DNA of 64,000 bases from Apus apus (GCF_020740795.1 NC_067283.1:59613966-59677965), one strand, 5' to 3'; positions 1 to 13,287 are shown, counted from the first letter of the stretch. A program made the numbers and translations. The notes: generated by a model from the sequence alone, not told the origin.

Positions 1-838
1 CAGTGGGATGGGAAGGAGAAAATGCAACTAAAAGCCAGTGCGTTGAGACAAGGACAGGGAGGGTTTCACTGACCAATTATGGTCATGGGCAAAACAGACT
101 CAACTTGGGAAAAAAATAAATATAATTTATCACCAAACAAATCAGGACAAAGAGGAAACAAAACCAGAGATTAAATATCTCACCCCAACCCTCCCTTCTT
201 CCTAGGCCCAAATTAATTTGCTCCTGATTTCTCTACCTCCTCCCCCCAAGCAGCACAGGGGGACAGGAAACAGGGTTTATGATCAGTTCATCACTCGCCA
301 TTTTCTGCCACTCATTCATCCTCAGGGAGAAGGAGTCCTCACAGCCTTCCCCTGCTCCAATGTGGCATCCCTTCTATGGGAGAGTCCTTCACCAATCTCT
401 CCAACATGAGTCTCTCCCACAAAGTCCAGTCCCTCATGAACAGACTGCTCCAGCATGGGCTGCCCACAGGGTCACCGCCTGCTGCAGGCACAGGCACCTC
501 CCCAAATGTGAAGTCTTTCAGGGTCCAGGTGGATTGCAGGGCCACAGGCTGCAGGAGAACCTCTGCTCAGGCACCTCCTCCTGTCCTTCCTCACCAACCC
601 TGATATCTCTGCTCTAGCATTGTTCTCCCTGCCCCTCTCCTCTGCTGTTAGATATGACAGCTGTTCTTTTCCCCTTCTTGAAGGTTTTCATCACAGAGGC
701 GCATCCATTGTCACTGATGGGCTCAGCCTGGGCCAGAGACAGGTCTGGATGTTGGAGCTGTGGGACCTTCCAGCAGCTTCTCACAGGAGCCACCCCTGTG
801 GCCATCCACTACCAAAACCCCACTGCACTAACCCAGAA
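1..838 (-). mobile_element. LTR-derived repeat, minus orientation (ERV family A)
   Basis: Read on the minus strand, this block matches in order a common avian LTR type: an opening with a run like ggggttttggta, then ggtggctcctgtgagaagct, a middle part with repeated 'ctggagca' and 'accctgtggg' phrases, and a closing part with gagtctgttttgcccatgac. Two shorter copies of the same family lie at 24495-25115 and 33059-33345 on the plus strand, which confirms that it is dispersed. No retroviral genes are seen, so it is probably a solo LTR or remnant. It is cut by the left window edge and sits in a RECK intron. The family name is not assigned and both boundaries are approximate. Confidence 0.7.
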
Positions 839-1625
839 CAACCTGAATTTCTCAGATACTAATTGTTAAGATCATCTACCAGTGGTCTTAAAATAAATAA
901 AACTACTGTAGGGTAAGAAGGATGGATTTCTTGCAGCTAAAGCTAGAAAACAGAATACAACAGCATGACCAGAAGTCACAAGTGACATATTTGTGCTGGT
1001 GTCTATACTATTAAACACATCCAGAAGTGACATGGAAAAAAGGTGAAAAAACTTTTAAGGTGTAGCAGTCCTTAAATAGACCAAGCACCTACAATCAAAT
1101 TATTGTTTGTTAGATACATACAGCAGAACAGAGGTAAGAATTTTAAGAGAAAAATATGCTTACCTGGTATTTATATAGTGATCTTGAAATGTCTCATGTT
1201 CCCATATATACAGACATATTTCCCTTCATTTCTGGTGGCTCTTAGAAAAGGATCTGTGATGGTAAAGACTGCTAGCTGGTAGGACTGCTCTGCCTCTTGT
1301 TTCCCAGCATGGGAGTGCAAGCCACTGTAACAGATAACCACTTACATTATTTTGAAGCACACAATATGTGCACATACTCACCATCACAGTGGAGAACTAT
1401 ACATATCAAAACATGGTTAATTTAAGAAGGAAATATTTTTTTTCCCTTCACTTTTCTTATGGCTGGGGGCTTGGGTTTGGGGTTTTTTTTGCTAGAGATT
1501 AAAACTGAGCAGCTTAATGAACAAAAGAGATTTTCTGGCATGACATCAAGTTGTTGAAACTGAAGAGGACAAATGTAATTTTGCGTAATATTACATCATC
1601 CATGAAGTTCTTTGTTTTCTTCCAG
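839..1625 (+). other. RECK: RECK intron, right end
   Basis: This is AT-rich intronic sequence between the LTR-derived repeat and the penultimate RECK exon. It ends in a pyrimidine-rich stretch and the AG acceptor at 1624-1625. I see no conserved exon, RNA gene or clear repeat in it. Confidence 0.6.
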
Positions 1626-1781
1626 GTAACAAATAAAAAGCCTATAACAGTACTTGACATCCTCGAAAAAATCCGCCTGCATGTCTCAGTGCCACAGTGT
1701 GATGTGTTTGGATACTTAAGCATAGAATCTGAAATTGTGATTCTCATCATTCCTGTGGATCAGAACCCCAAACCATTGCAG
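1626..1781 (+). CDS. RECK: RECK penultimate coding exon
   Basis: The exon encodes 52 residues, beginning VTNKKPITVLDILEKIRLHV and ending IIPVDQNPKPLQ. I recognise this as the part of RECK just before its C-terminus, differing from the mammalian protein at only a few positions. RECK is a cysteine-rich, Kazal-containing, GPI-anchored cell-surface glycoprotein. It restrains metalloproteases such as MMP2, MMP9 and MT1-MMP, and works with GPR124 in WNT7A/B signalling in brain vessels. The acceptor AG is at 1624-1625 and the donor GT at 1782-1783, and the exon is phase 0 at both ends. The upstream exons with the cysteine knots and Kazal domains lie outside the window to the left. Confidence 0.95.
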
Positions 1782-3989
1782 GTAGACTATGTTTTTATTT
1801 TGTTTACCCAGTATGAATTTACTTCTGGTTTTATATGTGTACACTTTACTATTTTCAATATAGAAGTTTTGAAACTGTGCATTTTCCTGCATACTGAACA
1901 CATGAGCATTTATCTAGTAACTTCAATCTGAATAGCTAGTATTACGAATGGTAAAATAGATTTTAAGAATCCTGCATTTCTGGTAAGAGGCTTTTGAGTG
2001 TGGGTGATCAGAGAGGGAAGCTGAAGAAAAGCCAAGGATACAGTAGCATTATTTTAATTTTAGAAGTAATAAATGCAAAACCCTCAACATTCTTTGGCTA
2101 AAATAACAGAAAATATAAATTGAGGAAAATAAATAAATTACTAAATGACCTCTTACATTAATACTAATTTTATATGAAGTGCATACTTGCATATGAAATG
2201 GTACTGTTTTGTCTTTGGTGTCAGGGTTAAATGTAGATTGAAGTTTACGTGATATTAGGCTGAAGCACATCATACATATTGAGATCATATTCATACATCG
2301 TGCGTGTCCTGATGTTAAGCAGTAGTATCTGTTGATACTATTCTGACATCATCCTAGTTTTGATATTACTTTCCACTTTAGGGTAGAAAGTGCTGGGAGA
2401 CCCCAAAATGTTATTATGAACTTAAAAAGTAAAGAACATTCCAATAAGCTGCCCAACCTGCTGTGTCATAGCTAGTTCATGCTAGCAACAAGAATCTTAC
2501 ACTCACAGTACTACACTCTAAAGGTAAACCAACAAATGCAGCTCAAAGTTCTTACAGTATTTTCTTAGGAGCAGTTCAAGGCAACACAGGCAAGGCTTTG
2601 GCTGTGTATTGCATTAATATTGTCTTGGAGCTGTTGCTTCATTTTTACTTTCTGCTTGTTAAGCTTTGCAAGACCAGTGAGAATATATTTTTCCTATTAA
2701 AAGGAACATAATTCCTTGCCATCATATAGTTGTTTATAGTCTTACCTGGCCCTGCTGACAGCACTTGATAATGAAGTGCCTTTGCAGTTTAGGTGCTCTT
2801 ACTGGTTCATTCTGTTTCCTGGCATGTTGATATGTACTAGTATACAATGAAGGATTTAGCTTTGAAAAGGTAGGGGAGAGAAAACTTGCCCACAATCTCT
2901 CTCTTATCTGTTACAATACAAACAGAATTCAGGAGGTTCATTTCCTTGGTGTTTATTTTATATTAATGGTTGCTTTCCATTTCCATTTTATTTCTACAAT
3001 CTAATTTTGCATGCTCAGAATTGCTTGGAATGGGCAAAAGTTATGGTATAGTGTGAGGGGAAATAACCACTGCCATAAATTTTGCAACCTGCAGTATCTA
3101 ATAGGGTAGATATTTTTTAGACAGATATATTGTGTGTATTTTTCTTGGCCATGCTACTGAAGCAACTCTACTATGTCCAACTCAGCTCCAATTTATGTCT
3201 CCTTCTTTAGCAGAAAGAGCCTACAATGTTACCAGGACTTAGGAAATAAGGTCTTGAGCTTTGCCAATCTGGTCAGCTCTCATTCCATCTGCAGGAGGTG
3301 CTGTCAGACTCATGGGGGAGAGGAGGACTCTCTGAAATCAGAGAGGCCAACTGAGACCTGGGACAACCCGCCTGTCTCACTGATGAAACCCATTGCTGAA
3401 TTAGAAGTTCCTCAAATTTCAAAGGTTTTGGCATCCAGATACTAAGTTTGTCAAATTAAAACTTCACCAGATGTAGCTTGCAAAGCTGTTAAAGAGACAC
3501 AGTAGCAAAGGGGTTGCAGTAGAAGGTAAGGTGGAAAAAAAAGGATTTTCTATGATAAATTCCTAATTATCATCTTGTCAGTGGGGAAATGGAAACCTTT
3601 TAGTTCCAGAAAAAGAAATCTGTTTTTCCTGATTTGGAAGAAAAATCCCAATAAACAGAAAACCCTAATTTTTCCACCCTTGCAGACTTCAAGAAAGTTA
3701 TCTTGGTCAATCAGGAAGTCCTCAGCTTTAGAGGTACTTACTTTAGTTATAATTTAGGGTGAGCTTTTGGGCATCCACATACAAATCACATCACACACAG
3801 TAATGTGGATGTAGCTTCCTTCCTTCACTTTTGCTACTACTCAGGGCTTCCAAGGTAGTTTTCATAGTACCAAACTCTGTGGTAAGAGCTCCAATATGTT
3901 TTCTAAGAAATACTCCCCAAAATTATCTAAATCTTATGTGCTGATTGGGATTAAGTTGGATTTTCTTTCCTTCTTTTTTTTTTTCTTAG
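1782..3989 (+). other. RECK: RECK last intron
   Basis: This 2.2-kb phase-0 intron runs from the GT donor at 1782 to the AG acceptor at 3988-3989, which follows a long T-rich tract (about 3961-3987). A few short open frames are present (for example 3173-3445) but show no similarity I recognise. No repeat was identified. Confidence 0.85.
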
Positions 3990-4205
3990 ATTGAAGCCTG
4001 CAATAAAGAAGCAGAAAAGATAGAGTCACTGATCAATTCAGACAGTCCAACATTAGCATCACATGTACCGCTGTCAGCTCTGATTGCATCTCAAGTACAA
4101 GTTTCCTTTAGCATTTCTTCTCCTTCTGTTAAAGTGGAGCCTGATCTGCACTCCCTGTTCACAAGCCTTTTATTCACCTTGTCAGGATTAATATATTGCA
4201 TATAA
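3990..4205 (+). CDS. RECK: RECK terminal coding exon (C-terminus with GPI-anchor signal)
   Basis: The exon continues the RECK frame for 71 residues, starting IEACNKEAEKIESLINSDSP, and stops with TAA at 4203-4205. The first 36 or so residues, through the PLSALIASQVQV segment, are nearly identical to mammalian RECK. The last 30 or so are much more divergent and end in a hydrophobic stretch (SLFTSLLFTLSGLIY), as expected of a cleaved GPI-attachment signal, where hydrophobicity rather than sequence is conserved. The serine-rich segment just before it is the likely region of the anchor site; this is inference. The combined 123 residues fit the size of the mammalian C-terminus. Confidence 0.95.
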   Translation: MEACNKEAEKIESLINSDSPTLASHVPLSALIASQVQVSFSISSPSVKVEPDLHSLFTSLLFTLSGLIYCI

Positions 4206-5245
4206 TTGCTTAGAAAATATGCCTGAGTATTGTGGTGTTTTATATTGTGAAGGACATTCAGAACTGTTGATCACTGAACCAGAAAACAGAATTTGTAGAA
4301 GATTTTATTAACTAATACTTTTCAATGAAGAACTAGAAGTATTTGAAATAATGTGAAAAGATTATTCTTTTATTCATTACTAGTCAGATGACTGTTTCAG
4401 CACAATTAGAATGTTTTTCATTGATTTTGGAAACATAAAAATACTCTGGAAGGTTCTGACTTGATGGATTTATGATTTTTGCAATAAGGGATCTTACAGG
4501 GGTTTTTTTCCAGCGGTGAACAAAATAATGTTCTGAGTTTATTGGAGAAGGTTTATTTTATGTTACTCAGATGTGTATCAGTGACAACGAAAAGCATGCA
4601 CCTACTTCCAACATCATTTTTGGAAGAAACAAATTGCTGCTACTTAATTTCCTTACCAAAAATTTAAGAGTTCGTTCTCATGTAAATATGCTTTCATGTT
4701 TTATTATGAAGAAAACTAACTGGCCCTGGGCCTAATTCAGTAGACATCTTTACTTGGACAAGTGAAGATTTGCAGGACATTGGGCTCAATGCTTGTAAAC
4801 TGACAATCAAGCTCTATACTAGTACCTGACTTCAATGAAGAAATATGTTCTTTTTATAGTTTTGTACATTGCAAAATCTCATCTTTGATGCAAAAATTAT
4901 ATTAAAAAAATCTCAATATCTATATTTAAGTGCCATTTAAAATATTGCAGTATTTGCATGTTATCTAATGAAATCTATACTTTAAATGTTTATACAAACA
5001 GTATGTTTTATTACTTACTGTATTTTATGCACCTGACCTTAGTCTATATGAAGTTTTTTATATCAGTATTATGATAGCCAACTTTTGAAATATATACAGA
5101 AAAGCTTGGTTTTGCCACAATGCTGAACTTTGAAAGAAAGCACTGAAAACTTGTTGAACATGTATGTTGTAGCATGTTTGTAGCAGTTATTTTCTGCTAA
5201 ATTCTCTAAATGCAAGAGTATTAAAGCTTTTTATTTTACTAAAAC
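4206..5245 (+). other. RECK: RECK 3' UTR
   Basis: About 1 kb of AT-rich sequence follows the RECK stop codon, with no open frame of note. It contains scattered ATTTA-like and TTTTAT motifs and ends near a good polyadenylation signal at 5220-5225. The end is inferred from that signal, not measured. Confidence 0.65.
5220..5225 (+). terminator. RECK: Candidate RECK polyadenylation signal (ATTAAA)
   Basis: ATTAAA at 5220-5225 is followed about 30 bases later by a GT-rich stretch (gtgtgtccttgt, about 5254-5265), the usual downstream element. Cleavage would fall near 5240-5250. An AATAAA about 140 bases further on (near 5360) could serve a longer form. Confidence 0.55.
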
Positions 5246-5833
5246 TCTTCATCGTGTGTCCTTGTCTATGAGTGCAATATAGTGTGTATTTTTCTTTCTC
5301 TCTCAAATCAACACTTAAAACTAAGTGCAATTTGGTACTCACACAGTTTAATGTTTCCAAATAAAGTACATTTCAAGCGAGTTTTGGGGGTATGTTTTTT
5401 ACCAAATCTGTACACAGCATGTAAACTTATGCTATGCATGTCAGACTCAATACTAGAACTGTACAACTGTAGAATAAGAACACAGATGTCTTTATGGGAC
5501 CTTCTTGGGAAAGGTTACAGTCATCCTCTGCTTTAATTTGGAAGAGACTTCTCTCACTTACACCTGGAAAACTTCACAAATGTTAAGGACACAATTACTA
5601 CCTTACCAGTACCTAAACATTAAGATTCAAATCTCTTCCAAAGCAAACTAAGTGACTAGACATGCATACTTGCAAGCTGAGAGTTAGTTTATTTGAAACC
5701 TCCATCAATTGCTTTGCTAAGCATATCACTCTATTTTGTTCTCTATGAGTGAAGAGCACTTTCATATTTAAGGTAGATTAGTGCAAATACTAAATTCCAG
5801 AGATAATCTCTGGAAGTGTTCTTGCCAAATATC
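5246..5833. other. Intergenic, no feature seen
   Basis: This is unique-looking AT-rich DNA between the RECK 3' end and the first CR1 fragment. No gene, RNA or repeat was recognised. Confidence 0.5.
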
Positions 5834-6122
5834 TCCAGGAAGACTGGAGAGAGAACAAGGGGTAATGGCTTAAAATTGGAAGAGGGGAGATTTTTATTAG
5901 ACATTAGGAGGAAATTATTTAGTGTGAGGGTGGTGAGATACTGGAACAGGTTGCTTAGCTCCCCAAGCTGCCCACTCCCTGACAGTGTTTAAGGCCAGGT
6001 TGGATGGGGCCTTGAACAACCTGGTCTAGTGGGAGGTGTCCCTGCCCATGCAGGGGGTTTGGCACTAGATGATCTTTAAGGTCCCTTCCAACCCTGACTA
6101 CTCATGATTCTATGATTCTGTG
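5834..6122 (+). mobile_element. CR1 LINE 3' fragment
   Basis: This is the typical CR1 end: a segment encoding the last residues of ORF2 (gtgagggtggtgagatactg), then tggtctagtgggaggtgtcc, gatgatctttaaggtccctt, and a tail of ATTCTATG-like units at about 6108-6122. It is 5'-truncated, as nearly all CR1 copies are. CR1 is the dominant LINE of birds. Confidence 0.92.
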
Positions 6123-9100
6123 ACTCATTAACATAATCATCAAAGTCTGGATACAAAAACCTTGCTGAATATGTTGATCTGTTCTGAAATTTCTTCTGCC
6201 AATTCTTTAGAAACTTGGACACATGCATAATGAACTCATTTGCAAAGCTTATTGAACTGAAACGGTTTCAATGATCTAACCAGAAACTGCAAGAAATTCA
6301 TATGGCTTCTTGAATTCCTTATTTTTCCCAAATCATTAGCAAGTATCTCTTCAACATGTAGCCTGTTACTCGCTTAGCATTTAGCTGAAGCAATCAATGC
6401 CTACTAAAATGAAAGGAAAGGCTTAAGAAAATACACACATACACATATATATGCCACACAATTCATCAAGAGCTTAAAAACATACCTTTTGTGGAACAGA
6501 ATGCATAGTGACATGTGTGGTCTTCTTACAGCTACGAAGATTTTTTTGAATGAAGGACAATACCACAAAAGTTCCCTGAATTTCTATGATGAATCTGAAA
6601 AAAGTAGAATTTAAGCCCAGAGATTTTTGAATTCAAATGTGTGTCCAGCAGTTGCTAGAAATCAGTGAAGATTTTGAGTGGTTAGATTAAACACGTACAG
6701 AACCAATGAGAGTTCCTATAATCCTAAATTCCATAGCGTAAGTCCAGCATCCAAAGCTTACATGGCTTAGGTTCCTTTTGCTGGGTGAACAGAAGTACTT
6801 AGGTACTTAAGTATTTTCTTGTTTTTTTTAAGACCTTGAACGACCTCAAGAGAAATGAAGAAACTGTTTACTTATAGTTTTAAATTCAAATTAACTAGGA
6901 GAAAAGATGGAAGAAACCAGGCCTGTTGTTACTTGCAGGTTATAAAATTTTAACCTAATGGGGAGAAATTTGATACAGGTTTCAGGTGAGTTTTCCATGT
7001 AATTCTGATTTTGTTAATGATGTTCTAATTTTGCTAATTATATTCTCACCACCTGTATGGAAATCTAGGTTGGCTTAAGAAGAAATGAAGACGGCACAAG
7101 GGCACTTCAAAACAGTGTAAGACAGTTTGTTGCTTTTATACCAGAACTCAGGTGACACATTTACAAAACATTATTTTCAGCTGAAAACCAGAGTTATTGT
7201 CAATAATTGGCTCTGGAGGGATGCTTTGGTTTTGTTTCAGTTTAGTAATTTGGCTCTTCTCAACAGGCTGGCAGTGAAGCTGAGATGCCAGCAGTGCCTG
7301 TTTGTACACCCCTTAGGCATAGATAAACCACAGGGGCAAATACCAGAGCAAATAAAAGCAAGGGATTTCTGGCTTACACTTACGGCTTGAGTTTGGAGTC
7401 CAGCAGGATCTGGGATCTCTGAATTCCAGAGAAGGTAATAGTTCTCTGTGAGGCCACTGTTGAGAGGGCAGGAAATTGGCACTTAGAGCTGCAGTGGCCC
7501 TTCATAGCCCTCACAATTTTTTTCCATGCTCTAGTTTTATCCTACTTTACCCAGTGTCACAACTTGGAGATTAGTCTCTTGATTGAAAGGGAAAGTGTTA
7601 TTTATACATCTTTACTGAATTTTATTACACTTTTCCAGGTCTTCCTTTCACAAAATAAAGTATATTTCAAAACTTTTCAACACCAACACTATGTCTAGGA
7701 AGCCCTGGGAACCAATATAAATACATGAGTGCCTTGTAAGATCATGGCCTAGATGTTTCCCTTTTGAAGTCTGGACTGCAAGATGACTCTCTAGTTAAAT
7801 GTATCCTAAAATAACAACAAAGAAGTAGTATTGGGAAATAAGACTGATCCCCCGCAGTAGTGTCAGACTTGACAGCAACTTGCTGCATGTTCTTTGAACT
7901 GGTGCTGTTATACAATGGGACCAGCTCATTGCTGTTCCATGTGGAGTACAAATGAAGGTTGACAATTGCAGGTAACAACTTGCCCTCCTAGCAGCTGCTG
8001 CACCTACCATTTCCAAGGCATTTTGTCTTCCATGTAAATGCTTGTACATTGCTTGCTTTGTGCTCTTTCTCCTGCTCCTCTTTGGGCCACGAGCTTTTAC
8101 AAAGCCCATTGCATAAGCCAAAGAGACTCTCAGATAAATATACATGTATATGTATATAAATATATTTATCTCACACTGCCTTGTATCAGGCTCTGTATCA
8201 GCCTCTTAAGGAAGAGCACATTTGGTCACTGCAGAGCCATTTATTTTAGCAAATAATCTAAATTTCAGGAGTTAATACTTTTAAAGTTTGGATTTGTAGT
8301 GCAAATGGCAATCAAAGATGCAGGATCAAACTGTTGGATTTGTTATGTAATGTATACACAGTGCTGTCTATCTGTAAGTGTGCAAAAGGGTCAAAATGCT
8401 GTCTTTGGATTGCTGCATTCTAAAACGCACCCACCGGTGGCAGTTCATTTTCCTCTGAGTCTGCAACACTCTCATCCTTCCTGGTGAGGGCCACAAGCAG
8501 CTTCCGAGTACCAAGGCAAATGTGGATGTTAGTCAGGAGCAGCTACCACCTCAGGGCAGGCAAGCTGTGGTGTGCAAGGGAGAGCTAAATTACAAGCCTT
8601 CCAGATTCGTTAGTTGTGACGCCAAAACAGCTAACACAGCCTTGATTGTAACAATGCCAGATGATGTTACTTCATTATTTTGTCTTTATTTCATGACAGT
8701 TGCCGTTTTGTAAGTCTGAGGTGATCTTCTCTTTTCCATCATCAAATGCTTTCTAGTAGCACAGCTGAACCTGAAGCTGGGTTAACCAGTTTTAGATATT
8801 CAAACCACAGAGGTTTGCAGCTGAACTGGCCAGCTGGGGTACCTATGGAAAGAAACAAGCATTTTCAGGATGAGTCATCTGATGTATTTTAAACATGTGT
8901 TGAAGGGTAAAAAAGATTGCACTGTAGGAAAGCCTGTCTGGTCAGAGAAGAGCTGCTCCCACTGACCTAAGGAACAGTGCACAGCGTATCAGTAACCAAG
9001 TTGCATTTCATTACTCTTAGAACAATTTTAAACCAGGTGTAAGCATACTCAAAAATCTGCAAGGGCCTGATTACAGTCTAGTACTACGCATCAATCATGT

Positions 9101-11283
9101 TCAGAGAGAGAAGGGTTTTTTTAATAAATATTTAAAAACTCAGAGGTAAACAACATGAGTGTGGCCAAGGGCCAGTGACTCAATAAGTATCTTTGAGCTT
9201 TTCACATAATTTTTACTGCATCAAGGATGTATGTAGTAAAGAAAACTGCTTGAAACACAAAATATCATGATTCTATGATTCTCTTACAGTTCTGTGGTTG
9301 GAAAACAGTCAAGTGAGTTAAAAATATTTTAGATACCTATCACATATTTCTCAAAGGTACATACTTTTCCTCATATATTAAGGCCTTTCCTGTATCATGA
9401 AATGAAAGGTCTTGCCCCAAATTCACAGTTTAGTGAAAGACTCACAGCCATAATGCAGATGTCTCTACTTGTAATGTTTAACACCAGATGTCTTGTCTAG
9501 GTTTTAGAATGTTCACTTTGAACTATTTGTGTTAAAGCTTTGGATTCATTTTTTAAGGTTTTATTTAATTCACTGCTTCAAAATGCTAATCTTTTAATAC
9601 AGAAATCCATTGCTCTCCAAAACATGTATCAGCTTCATAGGTTCAAAACCACTGCTGTTATATTTTCACTAATTCAAAAGATTTTGCATAGACTGTATTA
9701 CTTTGGTCATTTTTTTACAATATATCTAGTACGTGCTAAGCGTCTTTTAAGAAATACTTCTGTGGATTGTACCAGGAACTAAAAGTGGTTCATAAATTGC
9801 ATGAAGCGTTTGGCTCAGATTTGTATTTGCTGAAGCCAGTATATCTAAGTTTCTGAACAGCAATATAACTTCCTTGAATTAAATACAGAAATAGCTATGT
9901 ACAGTGTGGGAAACATCTGTTTTGATAGACTCAAGGGGACATCGTGCTCTTGTGGTTTTGAAAAAAACCTTCAACCCTAACATTAAAAATATAAACACTG
10001 TGGCCAGGGTTGTGTTCCGCACAGAAAGCCTGTAGGTGGCATCACAGCGTAAGTTTAATTACGCTCCAGCTGCTTGATTTGGGAGTTTTCCAATTTTTTT
10101 TTTATTTTTTTTTAAGGTAGCACTTCTCTACTGCTTCAGCTCTAATTTCTGTGCCATTTCATTCTCAAAATCAGGCACTGGCCGCTTTACATGAATTTAC
10201 TTCCTCCTGCAGATGCCCAAGAGGAAGTATTCAGGACCATCCCAAGAATTTAATTCTTCAGTACATAAACTGCCATGTAGCTTTTGAATCTTTTTTGAGA
10301 GGTGAACCTCACATCAAGGATAAATATGGATGTCCTAAACTGTTGGCATAGAAGTGAGCCAAATCCATAATGACTATTTTTGTTACTAGCAATCTACAAA
10401 TTTTATTTCACCAGGTATTTCAAGAGGCTAATCAGGCACAGATATAGATACACACACAGTCTAAAGGTTTCAACTGTTGTGAGAAAAGAGCATTTTTAAG
10501 ATTCTGGGAAAACCCTCGTTGGTCCAGGAACTCATGTGCACAGACATGAAAATATCACAAACTACAGTAAATTCAGCATTATGGCCTTAATTCAGAAGAG
10601 GGAAAATGAGTAAATAAGGAAACCAGCTTGTAGCTGGAGATACCACCAGAGAAGACCAGGACAAGTGACAGTAAACTTTGCACAGCTTGTTCCATGATGT
10701 CACAAGCCGCTGGACCATTTGTTCACCATTCAGAACAGACATTATTACTAGTACCTTAACACCTGAGTAATAACCAGTAGATGGCAGCACAATTTTTTTT
10801 CTCTGATGTTGGGGCTCCTCACATGTGGCTTAGGGCAACTGAACCAGCAGGAAACACAAAAGCATCTGCTCTAAGAAAGTTGTGGGGTTTTTTTTAATAC
10901 ATGTTTTTCATAAGCTCTGTTCCCCCAGGAGCCTTGAACTACTCAAAGATCTTTATTCTTGCTGTTGTTGGCCTGGGTCATCCTGCTTCAAACTTAAACT
11001 TTTGGAATTATAGGTACAATTTCTTGAATATTTTTTATTAGAATACTTCAAATTGTTATATAAGTATTTCACCTTTTATTTCTTAGAAGAATAATATTTT
11101 TTAATACTTTTTATTAGAAAGTCTCTGGTCCAAGCTAATATGCCTTATAAAGAACAGAAATGGTATCAAAAGAGACTTGTGGCAGAAGTCTTGCTTGTAA
11201 GAAGGACCTCTGCTCTGCCAGAGACATGGTCCCCTGGCAGTCCTGGGTCCCTTCACTGCAGTGGCACCAGCCAGCTCAGCCTC
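6123..11283. other. Intergenic, no gene seen
   Basis: This is about 5 kb of AT-rich DNA between convergent RECK and ADNP2. It holds a short CA/TA microsatellite near 6431-6452, a T-rich run near 10096-10120, and a tiny ATTCTATG remnant near 9268-9280. Several 60-115-codon open frames occur but none has recognisable domains, splice context or conserved composition. Confidence 0.5.
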
Positions 11284-11700
11284 ATAGAATGGTTTGGGTT
11301 GAAAGGGATCTTAAAGATCTAGTTCCAACCCTCTTGCGTGGGCCAGGATACTTCCCACTAGATCAGGTTGCTCAGAGCCCTGTCCAACCTTACCTTGAAC
11401 ACTTTCAAGGAGGCTTCCACAACTTCCCTGGGCCTCCTAATGTCTAACCTAAATCTCCTCTCTTCCAGTTTTGACCCATTACCTGTTGTGCTCTCACTAC
11501 AAGCCCTTCTAAACAGTCCCTCTCCTGTTTTCTTATAGGCCCCTTCATGCACTGGAAAGCTACTAAAAGGTCTCCCTGGAGCCTTCTCTTCTCCAAGCTG
11601 AACAACCCCAACTCTCTGTCTTCATAGGACAGGTGCTCCAATCCTCTGATCATCTTTATGGCCCTCTGGACTCGATCCAGGAGCTCCACGTACTTCTTAT
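11284..11700 (-). mobile_element. CR1 LINE 3' fragment, minus orientation
   Basis: On the plus strand it starts with catagaatggtttgggttg, then agatctagttccaaccctc, and proceeds through the ORF2 C-terminal region to the 'ctccacgtacttctta' segment. This is the reverse complement of a CR1 3' end. The copy is 5'-truncated and has lost most of its tail repeat. Confidence 0.92.
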
Positions 11701-12130
11701 GTCCTCATGCCTCAGAGGGGCCCTGGAGAGGCTCCCCCATGGCACTGCCTCCTCCTGCAGCCCCCCCAGCATCCACGGACCCCAGCTCCTCTTCATACTC
11801 CTCACTTCTGCAGAGAACTGCTCCATCCTGCCTCCAGTCAAGGTCCTGTTCAGCAAAATCCAGGCCCTTTCAAATACATCCCAGAAGGAGAAAGTGAGTG
11901 CAAGATGCAGCTCCCTGCCTGCACGGACAGATGCTTTCAGAAACCCATCTACAGTAACCATACCCCAGGCATTTTTTAATGGGGAGTTCCCGCTTCCCTT
12001 CAAAACACTCCAGCTGAGGTGAAATGCACCTGCACGTCCTGAGCACAGTAAACACCCTGCCCTCTTTAGCTGGACTTTCAGACTGTCATCAGGCTAAATC
12101 TTTTTGTAGGAATAGGTGGGTAATCGTTTC
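11701..12130. other. Unclassified GC-richer block after CR1
   Basis: The sequence directly after the CR1 truncation point is richer in C and G than its surroundings. It has overlapping open frames on both strands (up to 129 codons) with low-complexity composition and no domain I recognise. It may be an old unclassified repeat. I do not call a gene. Confidence 0.35.
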
Positions 12131-12246
12131 CACCCAGCACAGTGCTACTCTTGCTACCAGCTCACACTAGGAAAACTCCCACAACCCAAATCTCACTGCA
12201 GGCCTTTCATCCTCGAAGTATCAATGCACTGCACCATGCTGAGGAC
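12131..12246 (+). repeat. Unclassified diverged repeat, copy 1
   Basis: This segment resembles 13288-13399. Shared anchors in the same order are 'caaatctcactg', then a 'ccttcat' block, then 'atgcact', then 'ccatgctgag' followed by 'acat'. The copies are diverged, so the pair is an old duplication or two members of an unclassified dispersed family. Confidence 0.45.
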
Positions 12247-13287
12247 ATTTCTCTCATTATTTCCTGGCACTTGGATTCAGACATCCTCTGCAGATTCCCA
12301 GAGGTGTGTTACCAGCACCCAAAATGCAGAGAGCATGGTCTCCAGAGGCCTGGCAAGCAACAGGTGGCACCACCACTCAGCCCCATAGCAACCCTCTAAA
12401 GATGGCACAAGTGCAGTCAGCAGGAGAGGCTACTGCTTGCCCACACCAGGAGGGAGGGCTCACACCCCCACCAGAGCTCCTGCCAATATCCCTCACGCAC
12501 CAAAAGCTGGGAAGCCAGGTCCCAAGCCTGGGTGGGTGGCCACCACCTTTCTACCAGGTGCAGCCACCTTACACATCTTCCCTCAGCTAGAGTGCTCCTT
12601 TTCATCCCAAAGCCAGTTTTCTGCCCAACCCCCCTCCCATTGCTTCTGACTGTCATCATGTCCCCAGAGCTGTTTTGTATGTTCCCATGCTGAATGCACA
12701 GGTGGTCACATCAAACTCTGCTAGTGCCTAGATCACCAATGGCCTTGAGTAGTAGCAGCCAAGCAGGTAAATCAATGTTGGCTAACCTTTATGTATACAT
12801 TTATAAATCATGAGGTTGTATTAAGTCCCATCCCTCAAGCTCTTCTGTAGACCAATGTTGCCTGTCAGCTTTTCTTCCATTAATAAGTTTGGTTAATGGA
12901 CTTGCACTTTTCACATAAGATCAGCTACCCAAGAGGCAGCTATTCATTCTGCATCACCTTCTCTAAAAAGTGACGCTGCTGGCAGAACACGTTCGTGACA
13001 GTACAGCTAGTGAGCCCAGTCCACAAGAGACAGTCTTCCACTTCTCCCAGTGGAGAATGGAAACTGCTAGAGGAGCTTCTAACCCCTTTCACTATTTTTC
13101 TGCGAAAAAAACCCCAAAAATCTACAGTGCTTCTCTGTAATCTCTCTTCTGCTCCTCACATATTAATACTACTTGGCTGTGTGTGAGTTGGTATCTTGGC
13201 ATTTTTCCATCCATCCACAACTGCATTCTTCTTGTTATTCATACAACTGCTTTAACGCCAGTTATATAGAGGCCAGTTGAGAACGAG
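12247..13287. other. Intergenic, no feature seen
   Basis: This is mixed sequence between the two related copies. Open frames at about 12306-12659 overlap on both strands and look like chance frames in GC-rich DNA. No gene was recognised. Confidence 0.45.
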
